The position numbers were made by a program, and so were the translations under genes. Positions 1 through 8,375 of a stretch of DNA of 64,000 bases are shown here, piece by piece. Origin of the DNA: Jiangella asiatica (lineage in GTDB: Bacteria > Actinomycetota > Actinomycetes > Jiangellales > Jiangellaceae); contig NZ_SMKZ01000010.1 of assembly GCF_004349065.1 (NCBI RefSeq), forward strand, positions 86,326-150,325. Direction: 5' to 3'. How positions within the stretch are numbered: the first letter of the stretch is position 1; each line of letters starts with the position of its first letter. A model generated the notes under the pieces. It did not search any database, had not been told where the DNA came from, and saw nothing but the letters and a program-made list of their open reading frames with translations.

Positions 1-1118
1 GCCAGGACGCGCGGGGAGACGGCGACGGTGGTCTCGTTCGCGGTGCCGGAGCGGGTGACCATCGCTCCGGCGGCATGCGCCTTCGCCAGCGGCTCGGCGA
101 AGGCGATGGTGATCGTGTCCGGACCGGCAGCGTCGACCGCGGTGATGATCCGGCACTCCAGGTCCGCGCCGCCCGCGCCGGTGTCGATGTTCACGGTGGC
201 GCCGACGGCGAAACCGTCAACGGCCGCGACGGAGACCGTCGTGGCACCGTCCGAGACGGGGGCCGCCAGCGTCGTCGGCTCGGCCACCTCGCTTTGGAAC
301 TTGGTGTACACGTCTTCGCGGCCTACCGCCGGGTTCTCGATCTCGACGACGTTGGTGATGCCGTTGCCGAGCTGGATGCCCAGGGTGTTCTCGCCGGGCG
401 CCAGCAACGCGGTGATGTCGTAAGTGCCGACCTCGACCGACTGTTGCGGGTTGGAGTTGCCCGGGCAGAGCACGGCGTCGGTGACCTCGCGACCGTTCAC
501 CGTGGCGACGTAGACGCCGAGACCAGCCACGTAGAGGCGCGCCTGGCCGACGGTTCGGCCGGCGTCCACCGTGAACGGCCGGGCCAGGATGGGGAGTGGA
601 TCGGCATCGGTCCTGGTGGGGTGCTGAATCCACACCGCCGCGCCCCAGTCCGTCGACGCGAGCAGTCCCACCTCCCAGGTCGACGGGGCACTCCAGTCCG
701 ACACCTCGCCGTCGGCGTCGCGGATCCGCACCTGCCAGACGACCGCCTGCCGCGCCGGCAGCTCGCCGCCGGCATACGGCACGCCGGCGGAATTCGACGA
801 CCGCACCCAGCCCGAGTCCCACAGGTCCGCCGCCTCGAGTGTGTCCGGGTTCGTCGCCGCCCGGATCTGGTACGCCACCTGGGTGCCGCGGTCCAGCCGC
901 CACGCCAGCAACGGCGCGGGGTCGTCCACACCCAGCAGCCGGTCGAACCGGCCCGCCACCGACAACGACCCGACGGACACCGCCTCCGCCGCCGCGGCCG
1001 CCCGGGCCATCGGACCGACAGTCGAACCGGCGGCGGCCAGTCCGGTCACGCCGGCCGCGGTGACCTGCAGGAAGCGGCGACGAGACAGGCCGTCCGCCGG
1101 ATGCGACACCTCGGTCAT
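1..1118 (-). CDS. Tat-exported alpha-L-rhamnosidase-like protein (GH78), N-terminal part
   Basis: Partial: the 3' end and the catalytic barrel lie beyond the left edge. The ATG at 1118 follows a strong ribosome binding site (GAAAGGAG on the minus strand, 1128-1135). A twin-arginine signal (SRRRFLQ, residues 12-18) and an Ala-rich hydrophobic stretch predict export in folded form. Residues about 50-150 form an Ig-like sandwich (LLGVDDPAPLLAWRLD). About 170-260 resemble the Bac_rhamnosid_N domain, with an ATVNGREVTDAVLCPG strand and a TYDITALLAPGENTLGI turn. GH78 enzymes remove terminal L-rhamnose from glycosides. Residues about 270-370 look like an insertion inside that domain. A divergent FCD/GntR regulator lies 388 bp away and probably controls it. 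The family call rests on the N-terminal domain only. Confidence 0.75.
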   Translation of the reverse strand, partial: MTEVSHPADGLSRRRFLQVTAAGVTGLAAAGSTVGPMARAAAAAEAVSVGSLSVAGRFDRLLGVDDPAPLLAWRLDRGTQVAYQIRAATNPDTLEAADLWDSGWVRSSNSAGVPYAGGELPARQAVVWQVRIRDADGEVSDWSAPSTWEVGLLASTDWGAAVWIQHPTRTDADPLPILARPFTVDAGRTVGQARLYVAGLGVYVATVNGREVTDAVLCPGNSNPQQSVEVGTYDITALLAPGENTLGIQLGNGITNVVEIENPAVGREDVYTKFQSEVAEPTTLAAPVSDGATTVSVAAVDGFAVGATVNIDTGAGGADLECRIITAVDAAGPDTITIAFAEPLAKAHAAGAMVTRSGTANETTVAVSPRVL

Positions 1119-1506
1119 GAAGCTGGGCTCCTTTCACGAGCTCGATGAGCCGGACCAGGCCAGAATCCGCGAACGACTAGATATTCAGATGTGGTTCTGC
1201 ATGCGGATGCCGATGTCGCGCACAGTACGAGGCCGGCCGCGCGGCGAGCAACGGCCAGCCGTCAGGATGACCGCATCCGGCCATCACCCGCGGCCGGCGC
1301 ACGGCCCCTACGACACCGCCGAAATCGAGTTCCGGTCCTCGCCTCGGACCTTCACAAGTAGTCATACAAGATTTTCAAATGATAAGTTACGGATGCGTTC
1401 GCGGACCGACTCGGCGCACTGGTGCCCGAACCTGGCCGCGACGTGCGCGATCCTGAGAAGGTGCCCTGGCTACCGCCGGCGGCGAGGAACGGCGAAGGGG
1501 TGCGAC
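1119..1506. promoter_or_regulatory. Divergent intergenic region with candidate GntR operator
   Basis: This 388 bp gap separates the exported glycosidase from the divergent GntR gene and has no convincing gene. The only AT-rich patch is about 1355-1395. It holds an imperfect inverted repeat with TCAT at 1362-1365 and ATGA at 1379-1382 around AAGATTTTCAA. That is a reasonable place for the GntR protein to bind and for both promoters, but the symmetry is weak. This is inference from base composition and position. Confidence 0.35.
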
Positions 1507-2214
1507 ATGGGGGCACAGTCGCGACGGGGTATGCACGGCATCGCCGTGGACGGCATCGGCTCGCGCATCGTCTCCGGCGAGCTGGCACCGGGACAGACGC
1601 TCGACGTGGCGTACCTGGAGCGCGAGTACGACGCGAGCCGGACGGTCATCCGGGAGGCCATGCGGGTGCTGGCCGCGAAGGGCATGGTGGACGCGCGGCC
1701 GAAGCGCGGCACCTACGTGCTGCCGCGGGAGGCGTGGAGCCTGCTCGACCCCGACCTGCTGCGCTGGCAGTTCCAGGAGCCGGGCGACGAGACGTTCCTG
1801 CAGGACCTCGCCGAGGTCCGCGAGATCGTCGAGCCGGCCGGTGCGCGGCTGGCCGCCCGGCGCCGCGGTGAGGACGAGCTGGAGGTCATGCGCGAGACGC
1901 TGGCGCTGCTCGACGACACGACCGCCGACCCGGTGGACGTCGTCGAGGCCGACCTCCGGTTCCACCGGACGCTGCTCCACGCCAGCCACAACGAGCTGCT
2001 GCGGCGGCTGGAGTTGGTCATCGAGACCGGCCTGCGCGCCCGCGACGTGCTGGTGCACGGACGCGGGACGTGGAAGGAGTCGGTGTCGGCGCACCGCGCC
2101 GTCCTGGACGCGGTGGCCGCCGGCGACCCCGACACCGCCGAGACCGCGATGCGGCGCCTGCTGGACCAGGCGGCCCGCGACGTCCAGGTGAAGGTCGACG
2201 GCGACCCGCGCTGA
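1507..2214 (+). CDS. GntR-family transcriptional regulator, FCD subfamily
   Basis: A 235-residue DNA-binding regulator. Residues about 12-75 form a winged helix with the GntR recognition helix SRTVIREAMRVLAAKG, followed by the wing PKRGTYVLP. Residues about 95-225 are an all-helical FCD effector domain with FHRTLLHASHNELL and SVSAHRAVLDAV, which carry the usual metal or ligand histidines. FCD regulators sense sugar acids or other small carboxylates. The ATG at 1507 is preceded by GAAGGGG, and the open frame upstream of it has no good start. Its position, divergent from the rhamnosidase-like gene, suggests control of plant polysaccharide or rhamnoside use (inference). Confidence 0.88.
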   Translation: MGAQSRRGMHGIAVDGIGSRIVSGELAPGQTLDVAYLEREYDASRTVIREAMRVLAAKGMVDARPKRGTYVLPREAWSLLDPDLLRWQFQEPGDETFLQDLAEVREIVEPAGARLAARRRGEDELEVMRETLALLDDTTADPVDVVEADLRFHRTLLHASHNELLRRLELVIETGLRARDVLVHGRGTWKESVSAHRAVLDAVAAGDPDTAETAMRRLLDQAARDVQVKVDGDPR

Positions 2215-2225
2215 GGCGCTGTGCT

Positions 2226-2294
2226 GCTTCACGGTCGAATTCGCCGCTTGAGCCACGATGTATGGCCGCTAGCGGTCGACTTCGACCGTGAAGC
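2226..2294. repeat. 14-bp perfect inverted repeat after the GntR gene
   Basis: The arms GCTTCACGGTCGAA (2226-2239) and TTCGACCGTGAAGC (2281-2294) are perfectly complementary across 41 nt, and the loop itself holds the palindrome CCGCTAGCGG. It lies 12 bp after the GntR stop and 45 bp before the next start codon. It could be a terminator for the regulator gene or an operator. There is no T tract. Confidence 0.6.
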
Positions 2295-2338
2295 CCGACC
2301 ACGCGCCATCAACCCGCTCCGAGGGAGACAATCACCGC

Positions 2339-3367
2339 ATGAAGGCGATCGTTCACCACGGCTCCGGCCCCGCCGACGTCCTCCAGCTCACCGACCGGCC
2401 GGTCCCCGAACCGGGTCCGGGCGAGGTGCGGCTGCGCGTCGTCGTGTCGGGGGTGAACCCGACCGACTGGAAGTCCCGCAGCGGCGGCTACGGCGCGGTC
2501 GACGACTCCGAGGCCGTGCCCAACCAGGACGGCGCTGGTGTCGTGGACGCGATCGGCGACGGGGTCGACGGGCTGACCGCGGGCGATCGCGCGTGGGCGA
2601 CCCTCGCCGCGTACCAGCGCCCGACCAGCGGCACCGCGCAGGAGTTCACCGTCGTCCCCGTCGAGCGGGTGTTCCAGCTGCCCGACAACGCCGGCTTCGA
2701 CCTCGGCGCCGGCGTCGGCATCCCGGCCATCACCGCGCATCGTGCGCTCACCATCGCCGAGGACGGGCCGGCGCGGCTGCGGCCCGGCGCGCTCGGCGGG
2801 CGGACGGTGCTGGTCGCCGGCGGGGCGGGCGCCGTCGGCAACGCCGCGATCCAGCTCGCCCGCTGGGCCGGCGCCACCGTCGTCACCACGGTGAGCAGCT
2901 CGGCGAAGGCGGTGCTGTCCCGTGCGGCCGGCGCCGACCACGTCGTCGACTACACCACGCAGGACGTCGCCGCCGCGGTCCGCGAGGTCGCGCCGGAGGG
3001 CATCGACATCGTCGTCGAGGTGGCCATCGGCGCCAACGCCGAGGCCGACCTCGCCGTCCTCAAACCGCTCGGCACCATCGCGGTCTACGCCAACAACGGC
3101 GACCGGCCGTTCGCGCCCGAGGTCCGCCGGTTCATGGGGCTGAACGCCCGGCTGCAGTTCGTGCTGCTCTACACGCTCGGCTGGGACCGTCTCCGCGCAG
3201 CCGGCGACGACGTCAACGCCGCGGTCGCCGCGGGCGCCTTTCGCGTCGGCGAGGAGGCCGGGTTGCCGCTGCACCGCTTCGCGCTGGAGGACGCAGCGGC
3301 GGCGCACCGGGCGGTGGAGACCGCGACGGTCGGCAAGGTCCTGATCGACGTGACCCCGGCGACCTGA
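2339..3367 (+). CDS. Zinc-free quinone oxidoreductase, MDR superfamily
   Basis: A 342-residue NADPH-dependent oxidoreductase of the quinone reductase (QOR) branch. The N-terminal catalytic GroES-like domain has GEVRLRVVVSGVNPTDWKSRSG. This branch lacks the structural zinc cysteines, and none are seen here. The Rossmann dinucleotide site is VLVAGGAGAVGNAAIQLARWAG (GxGxxG type, residues about 158-179), and the C-terminus ends AHRAVETATVGKVLID, typical of the family. The ATG at 2339 follows GAGGGAGA. Members reduce quinones or alpha,beta-unsaturated carbonyls; the substrate here cannot be told. It is transcribed with the B3/B4 gene 106 bp downstream, possibly from its own promoter. Confidence 0.85.
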   Translation: MKAIVHHGSGPADVLQLTDRPVPEPGPGEVRLRVVVSGVNPTDWKSRSGGYGAVDDSEAVPNQDGAGVVDAIGDGVDGLTAGDRAWATLAAYQRPTSGTAQEFTVVPVERVFQLPDNAGFDLGAGVGIPAITAHRALTIAEDGPARLRPGALGGRTVLVAGGAGAVGNAAIQLARWAGATVVTTVSSSAKAVLSRAAGADHVVDYTTQDVAAAVREVAPEGIDIVVEVAIGANAEADLAVLKPLGTIAVYANNGDRPFAPEVRRFMGLNARLQFVLLYTLGWDRLRAAGDDVNAAVAAGAFRVGEEAGLPLHRFALEDAAAAHRAVETATVGKVLIDVTPAT

Positions 3368-3473
3368 CCTTCGGCCTGGCCCAGTGCACGCGCACCGGTC
3401 TGGCCCTGTCGTCCGCGGCGACGGCCGGGCAGCATGGCCGGCGACAGGTCGTCTACCGGAAAGGTGTGCCACT

Positions 3474-4211
3474 GTGCGGTTCCGTCATGCGCCCGAGCTC
3501 CGGGCTGCCCATCCCGGGCTCGCCGCCGGGGTCGTCGCCGCCGACGGGGTTGGGCTGGAGGCCGTCGCCGACAGGCGCGGCATCGACGAGCGGTTCGCTG
3601 CGGACCAGCACGCCGCGCTCGAGCGGCTCGCGGTTGACGGGCCTGGTCAGCAGCCGGAGATCCAGGCGTGGCGGCGGGCGTTCGCCGCGATGGGACTGAA
3701 GCCGACGCAGTACCGCTGCGCCGCCGAGTCGCTGCTGCGCCGGCTCGCCAAGGCGGGTGACCTGCCGCGCATCCATCCCCTCGTCGACCTCTGCAACGCC
3801 GCCTCGGCCGCCGCGGCGATCCCGGTCGCCGTCATCGACCGCGACCGTGTCGTCGGCGACCTGGAAGTGCGCTACGCCCGCGGCGACGAGGAGTACGCGA
3901 CGTTCGTCGGAGAGATCGAGCACCCCGCCGCCGGGGAGGTGATCTTCGCCGACGATGCCGGCCGCGCACATGCCCGCCGCTGGACCCACAAGCAGAGCGG
4001 CTGGTCCACGGTCCGACCCTCGACGTCGCGGGTGCTCATCGTCGCCGAGGCCCTGCACGACGGCGCCGGCGACGACGTGAGCGCACTGGTGGCGCGGCTC
4101 GCCGGCGACATCGAGCGGTTCTGGCCGGCCGCGCCGCACCGGGCCGTCCTGACCTCCCAGCGGCCGGAGCTGCAGGTCGACGACCCGGCGACGACGACGC
4201 GCGCGCGATGA
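3474..4211 (+). CDS. B3/B4 tRNA-binding-domain protein
   Basis: A 245-residue stand-alone homologue of the B3/B4 domain found in the phenylalanyl-tRNA synthetase beta chain. The signature lies in GLKPTQYRCAAESLLRRLAK and HPLVDLCNAASAAAAIPVAVID (about residues 75-125), followed by the conserved FADDAGRAHARRWTHKQSG segment. GTG 3474 is chosen because GAAAGG lies 9-10 bases before it and the sequence upstream is Arg/Pro-rich shadow coding. Some stand-alone members are suspected of editing mischarged tRNA; a role here is not established. No obvious operon partner. Confidence 0.8.
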   Translation: MRFRHAPELRAAHPGLAAGVVAADGVGLEAVADRRGIDERFAADQHAALERLAVDGPGQQPEIQAWRRAFAAMGLKPTQYRCAAESLLRRLAKAGDLPRIHPLVDLCNAASAAAAIPVAVIDRDRVVGDLEVRYARGDEEYATFVGEIEHPAAGEVIFADDAGRAHARRWTHKQSGWSTVRPSTSRVLIVAEALHDGAGDDVSALVARLAGDIERFWPAAPHRAVLTSQRPELQVDDPATTTRAR

Positions 4212-4390
4212 CGCCTTCAACCCGAGGCGACGCGGCGGAGCGGGAGGCCCGCCCACCCGGGGAACTGGCGCGCGACCAGCCGCGCGACGAGAGCGGAGTC
4301 GACGTCGACCTCGTCATCGTGCGTCTTCACGGCGAACACGGACCCATATACCGGGCCGGGCCGGCCGGCGTCCACCGGTCTCCGGCCGCC

Positions 4391-4867
4391 TCAGCCGCAG
4401 TGGATGCGGGTCAGCGTGCGCTGAGCCCAGTCGATGACGCCGGTGATGTCGAGGCAGCGGTTGGACATGTCGACCCCGGCCGGCGTGTACACGGGACCGG
4501 CGTAGTAGCTGTAGCGGCCACCGTCGCAGCCGGTACTGCTCGGGCAGCTGGGCCAGCTGTAGCCGCTGGGCCGGATGGTGGCCTGGGTGTAGAGCGAGAC
4601 GCCGTAGGTGGGCGAGGCGTGGTTGGTGACGAGGCAGTTCCGCTTCGCCGTCGATGACCAGTACACGTCCATGTAGGCCAGCACCTGGGAGCCGTTGCTG
4701 ATCGGATAGTGCCCGATGTGCCGGTAGGACGAGCCGCACGGCCCGGCCATGACCGAGATGTCACTGGCACCGGATGGCGCCGCGGAGTCGCCTCCGGCCG
4801 CGGCCGGCGCGGCGAAGCCGAGGAGCAAGAGTCCGACAGCGACGATGACACGGAACGCACGCTTCAT
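4391..4867 (-). CDS. Small secreted protein, spore-associated-protein-like
   Basis: A 158-residue exported protein. ATG 4867 has an excellent GGAGG ribosome binding site, and residues 1-25 (KR then VIVAVGLLLLGFAAPAAA) form a classical Sec signal peptide. The mature part has six cysteines (CGSSY, NCLVT, SCPSSTGC, RCLDI, HCG), likely disulphide-bonded outside the cell. The C-terminal pattern YYAGPV followed by a Cys about 15 residues later and a terminal HCG resembles actinomycete spore-associated protein A relatives. No enzyme motif is visible. The similarity is by eye only. Confidence 0.72.
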   Translation of the reverse strand: MKRAFRVIVAVGLLLLGFAAPAAAGGDSAAPSGASDISVMAGPCGSSYRHIGHYPISNGSQVLAYMDVYWSSTAKRNCLVTNHASPTYGVSLYTQATIRPSGYSWPSCPSSTGCDGGRYSYYAGPVYTPAGVDMSNRCLDITGVIDWAQRTLTRIHCG

Positions 4868-4994
4868 CCGGCAGATCCTCCTTGCCCCGAAGAACCAGAT
4901 CGTCACGGATGACAGTGGCGGAGAAATCGCCCGAACGCAAGATCATTATGCGTATGATCTCAGCCGGTTCGCGAATCGGTGTACGCAAGTGCCG

Positions 4995-6638
4995 CTACCG
5001 CGACTTGAGCCGGCCGACGGTGACCTGCAGGTCCAGGTGGTCGGCCAGCAGCTGTTTGACCTGCCCGCCGTCGATGAGCTGGATACGTCCGTGCCGGGTC
5101 GCGAACTCCTTGCTGGCTTTCCCGAACCAGGACGTGGTGACGAGCACCCCGCGGCTGGCCCGAGTGTCGTCCATGACGCCGGCCAGGGCGCGAACCGCGT
5201 CGACGGGGACGACGCCGCGGTAACGCTTGACCTGGATGACGCACACCCCTCCCATGATCGGGTCGGCGTTGACAGCGACCGCGTCAACGCCGCCGTCGTG
5301 CGAGGACTGGGTCGCCCAGGCGGTCATACCCATCGCCTCGAAGAGCTGCCGGATCAGCTGCTCGAACCGGGTCGGCGGCAACTCGAGCAGGACCGGCCGG
5401 CCGTCCAGCACGGCGACGGCGTCGCGGGCCTCGACCGTGCGGTATTTCGACAGGTCCGGGTCGAAGATCGGCCGAACCGCCTCGAGCTCGCGTGGGTCTG
5501 GCGAGACGACGGCGTCGAGGTGACGTAGGCATTCCCGCGGGTCCAGCTCGGTGAGCACGAGCGCGCCGAACTTGTCTCGTGTGGCCGCGACGCTGACCAG
5601 GCAGGGTCGCTCAGTGTGGCCGGTGGCCTTGTTACGGGTCGTGACGTGGCCACTCACGGCGACTTCGGCGACGAGGCCGGCCGGCCGCACCTCGAAGACC
5701 TCGCGGATCGTGCGCAGGACGAGCTGGGCTACCAGTCCCGCATAGAGCTGCTGGATCTCCTTGGCCGGCCGCCGCTTCGCGCTGATCCGGTCCAGCGCCC
5801 GGTTGTAGGCGTACTCGCGGACCGACGGGACGATGTCGACGTCGGGCAGCTCGCGGATCACCAGCAGGCGCCGGTCCCGCGGCTGGTAGGCAACCTCGAC
5901 AGTGGGGGGTACGCCATCCGGCAGTGTCGAGGCCTCGAGAAGCAACCCGACATAGCCCTCGACGGCTCGCGGCTCTCTCGCGTCGACGCCCAGCCGCAGC
6001 GTGTCGACACGAGCGTTGTGCCGCAGGATCTGCTCTCGCCGGAAGGCCTCGGAGATGGCGTGCTCGCTGGCCGCGGCGGCGAGCGCGGCCAGCCGCCGCT
6101 CCTCGCGGCCGCGGAAGGCTGCAGTCTCGCGTTCGAATCGCTCCCTTGCCAGCACGGTCGCCCGCCGCCGCCCTGCGGTGACCAGGCGGGCCGGCCAGGC
6201 AGTGGAGCGCGGCGCGTAATCCTCCCAGCGGGGCGCCTCGCCCGGCGTCACCAAGGCCCGGTCCGGGATGAACGGCCACGGGCGGTAGGCGTGGCGGAGC
6301 TGGTCGAGTGAGAACGGCCCGTGGTGGTTGAGGCCCTCGACGAGTACGGTGTCCAGCTCGACCAGCCGGGCTGTGATGGCGCTGGTCAGATCCGCTGCCT
6401 CGGCCTGCTGCTGGCGGATGTATTCCTCCCGGCGCTCGCGGTCGGCTTGCACGGCGGCGCGGACCTGTGCCCGCCCGCCGGCCGGCGTGGCCGAGCCCTG
6501 CGACGGACCCCCACGGGGCTCATTTTCGGCGCCGGGCTGCCCAGGCATCCGCCGCGCCGCGCGAGACTGTCGTTCGTCGCGCGCCCGCGGCGCGGGCGGT
6601 TTGGGTTCGTCGATGGGACCGTTCTTCCGTCGCGCCAT
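4995..6638 (-). CDS. Mrr-type restriction endonuclease-like protein with long coiled N-terminus
   Basis: A 547-residue protein with a C-terminal Mrr_cat nuclease domain of the PD-(D/E)XK fold (residues about 430-540). The catalytic set is visible as SSHDGGVDAV followed by VIQVKRYRG, the D...QxK form used by Mrr. Residues about 75-200 are rich in Arg/Glu/Ala and likely helical or coiled-coil. The middle (about 210-420) is a mixed domain I do not recognise. ATG 6638 follows GGGGCGG; the ATG 18 bases upstream is less well placed. No methyltransferase lies beside it, which fits a solitary type IV (modification-dependent) restriction role. That function is inference; some such proteins act in housekeeping. 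Confidence 0.8.
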   Translation of the reverse strand: MARRKNGPIDEPKPPAPRARDERQSRAARRMPGQPGAENEPRGGPSQGSATPAGGRAQVRAAVQADRERREEYIRQQQAEAADLTSAITARLVELDTVLVEGLNHHGPFSLDQLRHAYRPWPFIPDRALVTPGEAPRWEDYAPRSTAWPARLVTAGRRRATVLARERFERETAAFRGREERRLAALAAAASEHAISEAFRREQILRHNARVDTLRLGVDAREPRAVEGYVGLLLEASTLPDGVPPTVEVAYQPRDRRLLVIRELPDVDIVPSVREYAYNRALDRISAKRRPAKEIQQLYAGLVAQLVLRTIREVFEVRPAGLVAEVAVSGHVTTRNKATGHTERPCLVSVAATRDKFGALVLTELDPRECLRHLDAVVSPDPRELEAVRPIFDPDLSKYRTVEARDAVAVLDGRPVLLELPPTRFEQLIRQLFEAMGMTAWATQSSHDGGVDAVAVNADPIMGGVCVIQVKRYRGVVPVDAVRALAGVMDDTRASRGVLVTTSWFGKASKEFATRHGRIQLIDGGQVKQLLADHLDLQVTVGRLKSR

Positions 6639-6957
6639 GTTCCGCCCCAGACTCAACGCTCAACGGTAGGTCCATCATATAGTGAGAAATCGCGCTTAAA
6701 GATCAACAAACGGCCTCACCAGTCGATATCAATGAAACCTCGGTAAACGGACAGCGTCTGGGAAGGGTCGAGGGACATTTGATCCGATGAACTCCAGCGC
6801 GCCACGCGGCGACTACGGCTGGGCATGCTCCGCTAGAATGGCGACGTTCTTTTTCACTCCGCCGGCGCGACCGGAATTGGCCGCGACTTTCCATGCAACA
6901 TGTAGCCAAGGTCGCGGTATGCATGACCTTCACCCGGCGCACATCGAGTAGGCGGGC
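6639..6957 (-). promoter_or_regulatory. Upstream region of the Mrr-like gene, unusually AT-rich
   Basis: A 319 bp gap before the nuclease gene, with clearly lower GC than its surroundings between about 6670 and 6800. On the minus strand a -10-like TATGAT (plus-strand 6674-6679) lies about 36 bp before the start codon. The upstream TTGATC gives a spacer longer than ideal. A 79-codon open frame here (6703-6942) has no recognisable product and no good ribosome binding site. Low local GC is common beside laterally acquired defence genes. Confidence 0.35.
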
Positions 6958-7407
6958 TCACGAGCGGCGGGCCACCACCTGACGCTGCAAGTCGCGCAGG
7001 TCACGGCGGAGGCTGCGGCGCACTTGCAGGCTCAACAGCGGACCAAGGAGGCGATACCGGCCGCCGCCGCCGCGGACCCGGATGCTGGCGTGTGTTGCGC
7101 CGGCCCGTGGCTGGAACCGGTAGGTGACCCGCATGGGCATCGGCGCGAGCACCGACACCATGTCCAGCAGGCCGGGCGGTTGGTACGCGTCCACCTCGAG
7201 GACGTAGTCGATCCGGCGGCCCAGGAAGTACGCGGTGCGGGTCACCTGGGCGCCGACGCCGAAGCCGCCGGCCGGGGACGCTTTCGTCAGCGCCGCGATG
7301 CGGATGCCCTGGGTCCACTCGTGGTCGTGCCGGTGGTCCATCGCGTACCGGGCCACCTGGTCGACCGGCACGGGGATGATCCGGTGCTCCGTGACGTCGA
7401 TGCTCAT
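6958..7407 (-). CDS. SRPBCC (START-like) family protein, polyketide cyclase type
   Basis: A 149-residue single-domain protein of the SRPBCC fold, a hydrophobic-cavity ligand binder. It begins with the typical HRIIPVPVDQVARYAMD strand-helix, has WTQGI in place of the common W-x-x-W, and ends with a long Arg-rich helix (LLSLQVRRSLRRDLRDLQRQVV). ATG 7407 follows GGGAGGCGG. It lies 98 bp after the SDR gene on the same strand and may be co-transcribed. Ligand unknown. Confidence 0.8.
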   Translation of the reverse strand: MSIDVTEHRIIPVPVDQVARYAMDHRHDHEWTQGIRIAALTKASPAGGFGVGAQVTRTAYFLGRRIDYVLEVDAYQPPGLLDMVSVLAPMPMRVTYRFQPRAGATHASIRVRGGGGRYRLLGPLLSLQVRRSLRRDLRDLQRQVVARRS

Positions 7408-7505
7408 GACATCCGCCTCCCCCGATGCCGACGAAACCTGGTCCCAGTGTGCGCCGGGAGAGGGGCGCGGCGCACCGCTCCCTCTCTCGTCGGCGAACGG
7501 CCGGG

Positions 7506-8258
7506 TCAGCCCTGTTCGGTGGGTACGACGATCAGCTCCGCGACGTTGACCCGCGGCGGGACGGCGACGGCGAACGCGATCGCGTCGGCGATGTCCTCCG
7601 ACCGCAGCGACTCGATGGAGGCCCGCCACCGCTCCAGGTGATCCTTGTTGCCGGTGTCGAGCATGCCGTCGCCGAGCTCGGTGGTGACGAGCCCGGGCTC
7701 CACGTTCTTCACGCGGACCCGGCGGGGGCCGAGCTCGGCGCGCAGGTTGCGGGTGAGGTGGGCGACGGCGGCTTTCGTCGCGGCGTACACGACGTACTGC
7801 GGGAAGATCCCGTGCCCGCCGATCGAGCCGACGTGGACGAGGTCGGCCGCCCGCCCGTCGGCCGCCGCGGCGATGAGGTCGTCGGCGAAGGCGCGGCCGG
7901 TGTAGAGCAGGCCGTTGACGTTGGTGGCGATCATCTGGTCCCACTCGCCGGTCTGCGCGGACTCGAACGGCGCTGCGAGCATGACGCCGGCGTTCGCGAC
8001 GACGAGGTCGACCCGGCCGAGCTCGGACCGGATCGCCGCCGCGGCCCGCTCGACGGCGTCGCGGTCGGCGACGTCGGTGGTGACGGGGAGCGCGCGGATC
8101 TCGTCGGCCAGCTCCTTCAGCCGGCTCTCCCGACGGCCGAGGACGGCCACGGACGCGCCGTCGGCGGCCAGGCGCCGGGCCGTGGCCTCGCCGATCCCGC
8201 TGGTAGCTCCGGTGACGACCGCGACGCGGCCGGTCAGTGCGTTGGTGTGTGCTGTCAT
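7506..8258 (-). CDS. Short-chain dehydrogenase/reductase
   Basis: A 250-residue classical SDR. The NAD(P) site TGATSGIG is at residues 16-23, NAG at 89-91, and the catalytic triad is Ser145, Tyr158 and Lys162 (YAATK). Arg after the second beta strand (LGRRESR) favours NADP(H). Substrate unknown. It is divergent from the MmyB-type XRE regulator 118 bp away, a pairing common in actinomycetes, so regulation by that neighbour is likely. Confidence 0.9.
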   Translation of the reverse strand: MTAHTNALTGRVAVVTGATSGIGEATARRLAADGASVAVLGRRESRLKELADEIRALPVTTDVADRDAVERAAAAIRSELGRVDLVVANAGVMLAAPFESAQTGEWDQMIATNVNGLLYTGRAFADDLIAAAADGRAADLVHVGSIGGHGIFPQYVVYAATKAAVAHLTRNLRAELGPRRVRVKNVEPGLVTTELGDGMLDTGNKDHLERWRASIESLRSEDIADAIAFAVAVPPRVNVAELIVVPTEQG

Positions 8259-8375
8259 GCCTCCACGGTGCGGCCGGCGGCGACGTCCAACCAGCTCCCG
8301 CGACGCCCAGGAGTCCGGACCCTGGTAGTCGCGGGACCACCCTTCCCGCGCGGCACCCGTACTAGCCTCGCGAGC

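Noticed and set aside
75..1148. Plus-strand 357-codon frame and minus 217-1137 frame at the left edge
   Set aside because: Only the third minus frame gives a Tat signal, a good ribosome binding site and rhamnosidase domains; it simply has no stop inside the window.
6703..6942. A 79-codon minus-strand frame in the AT-rich gap
   Set aside because: No ribosome binding site, no recognisable domain, unusual Cys/His/Arg-rich composition; more likely promoter region.
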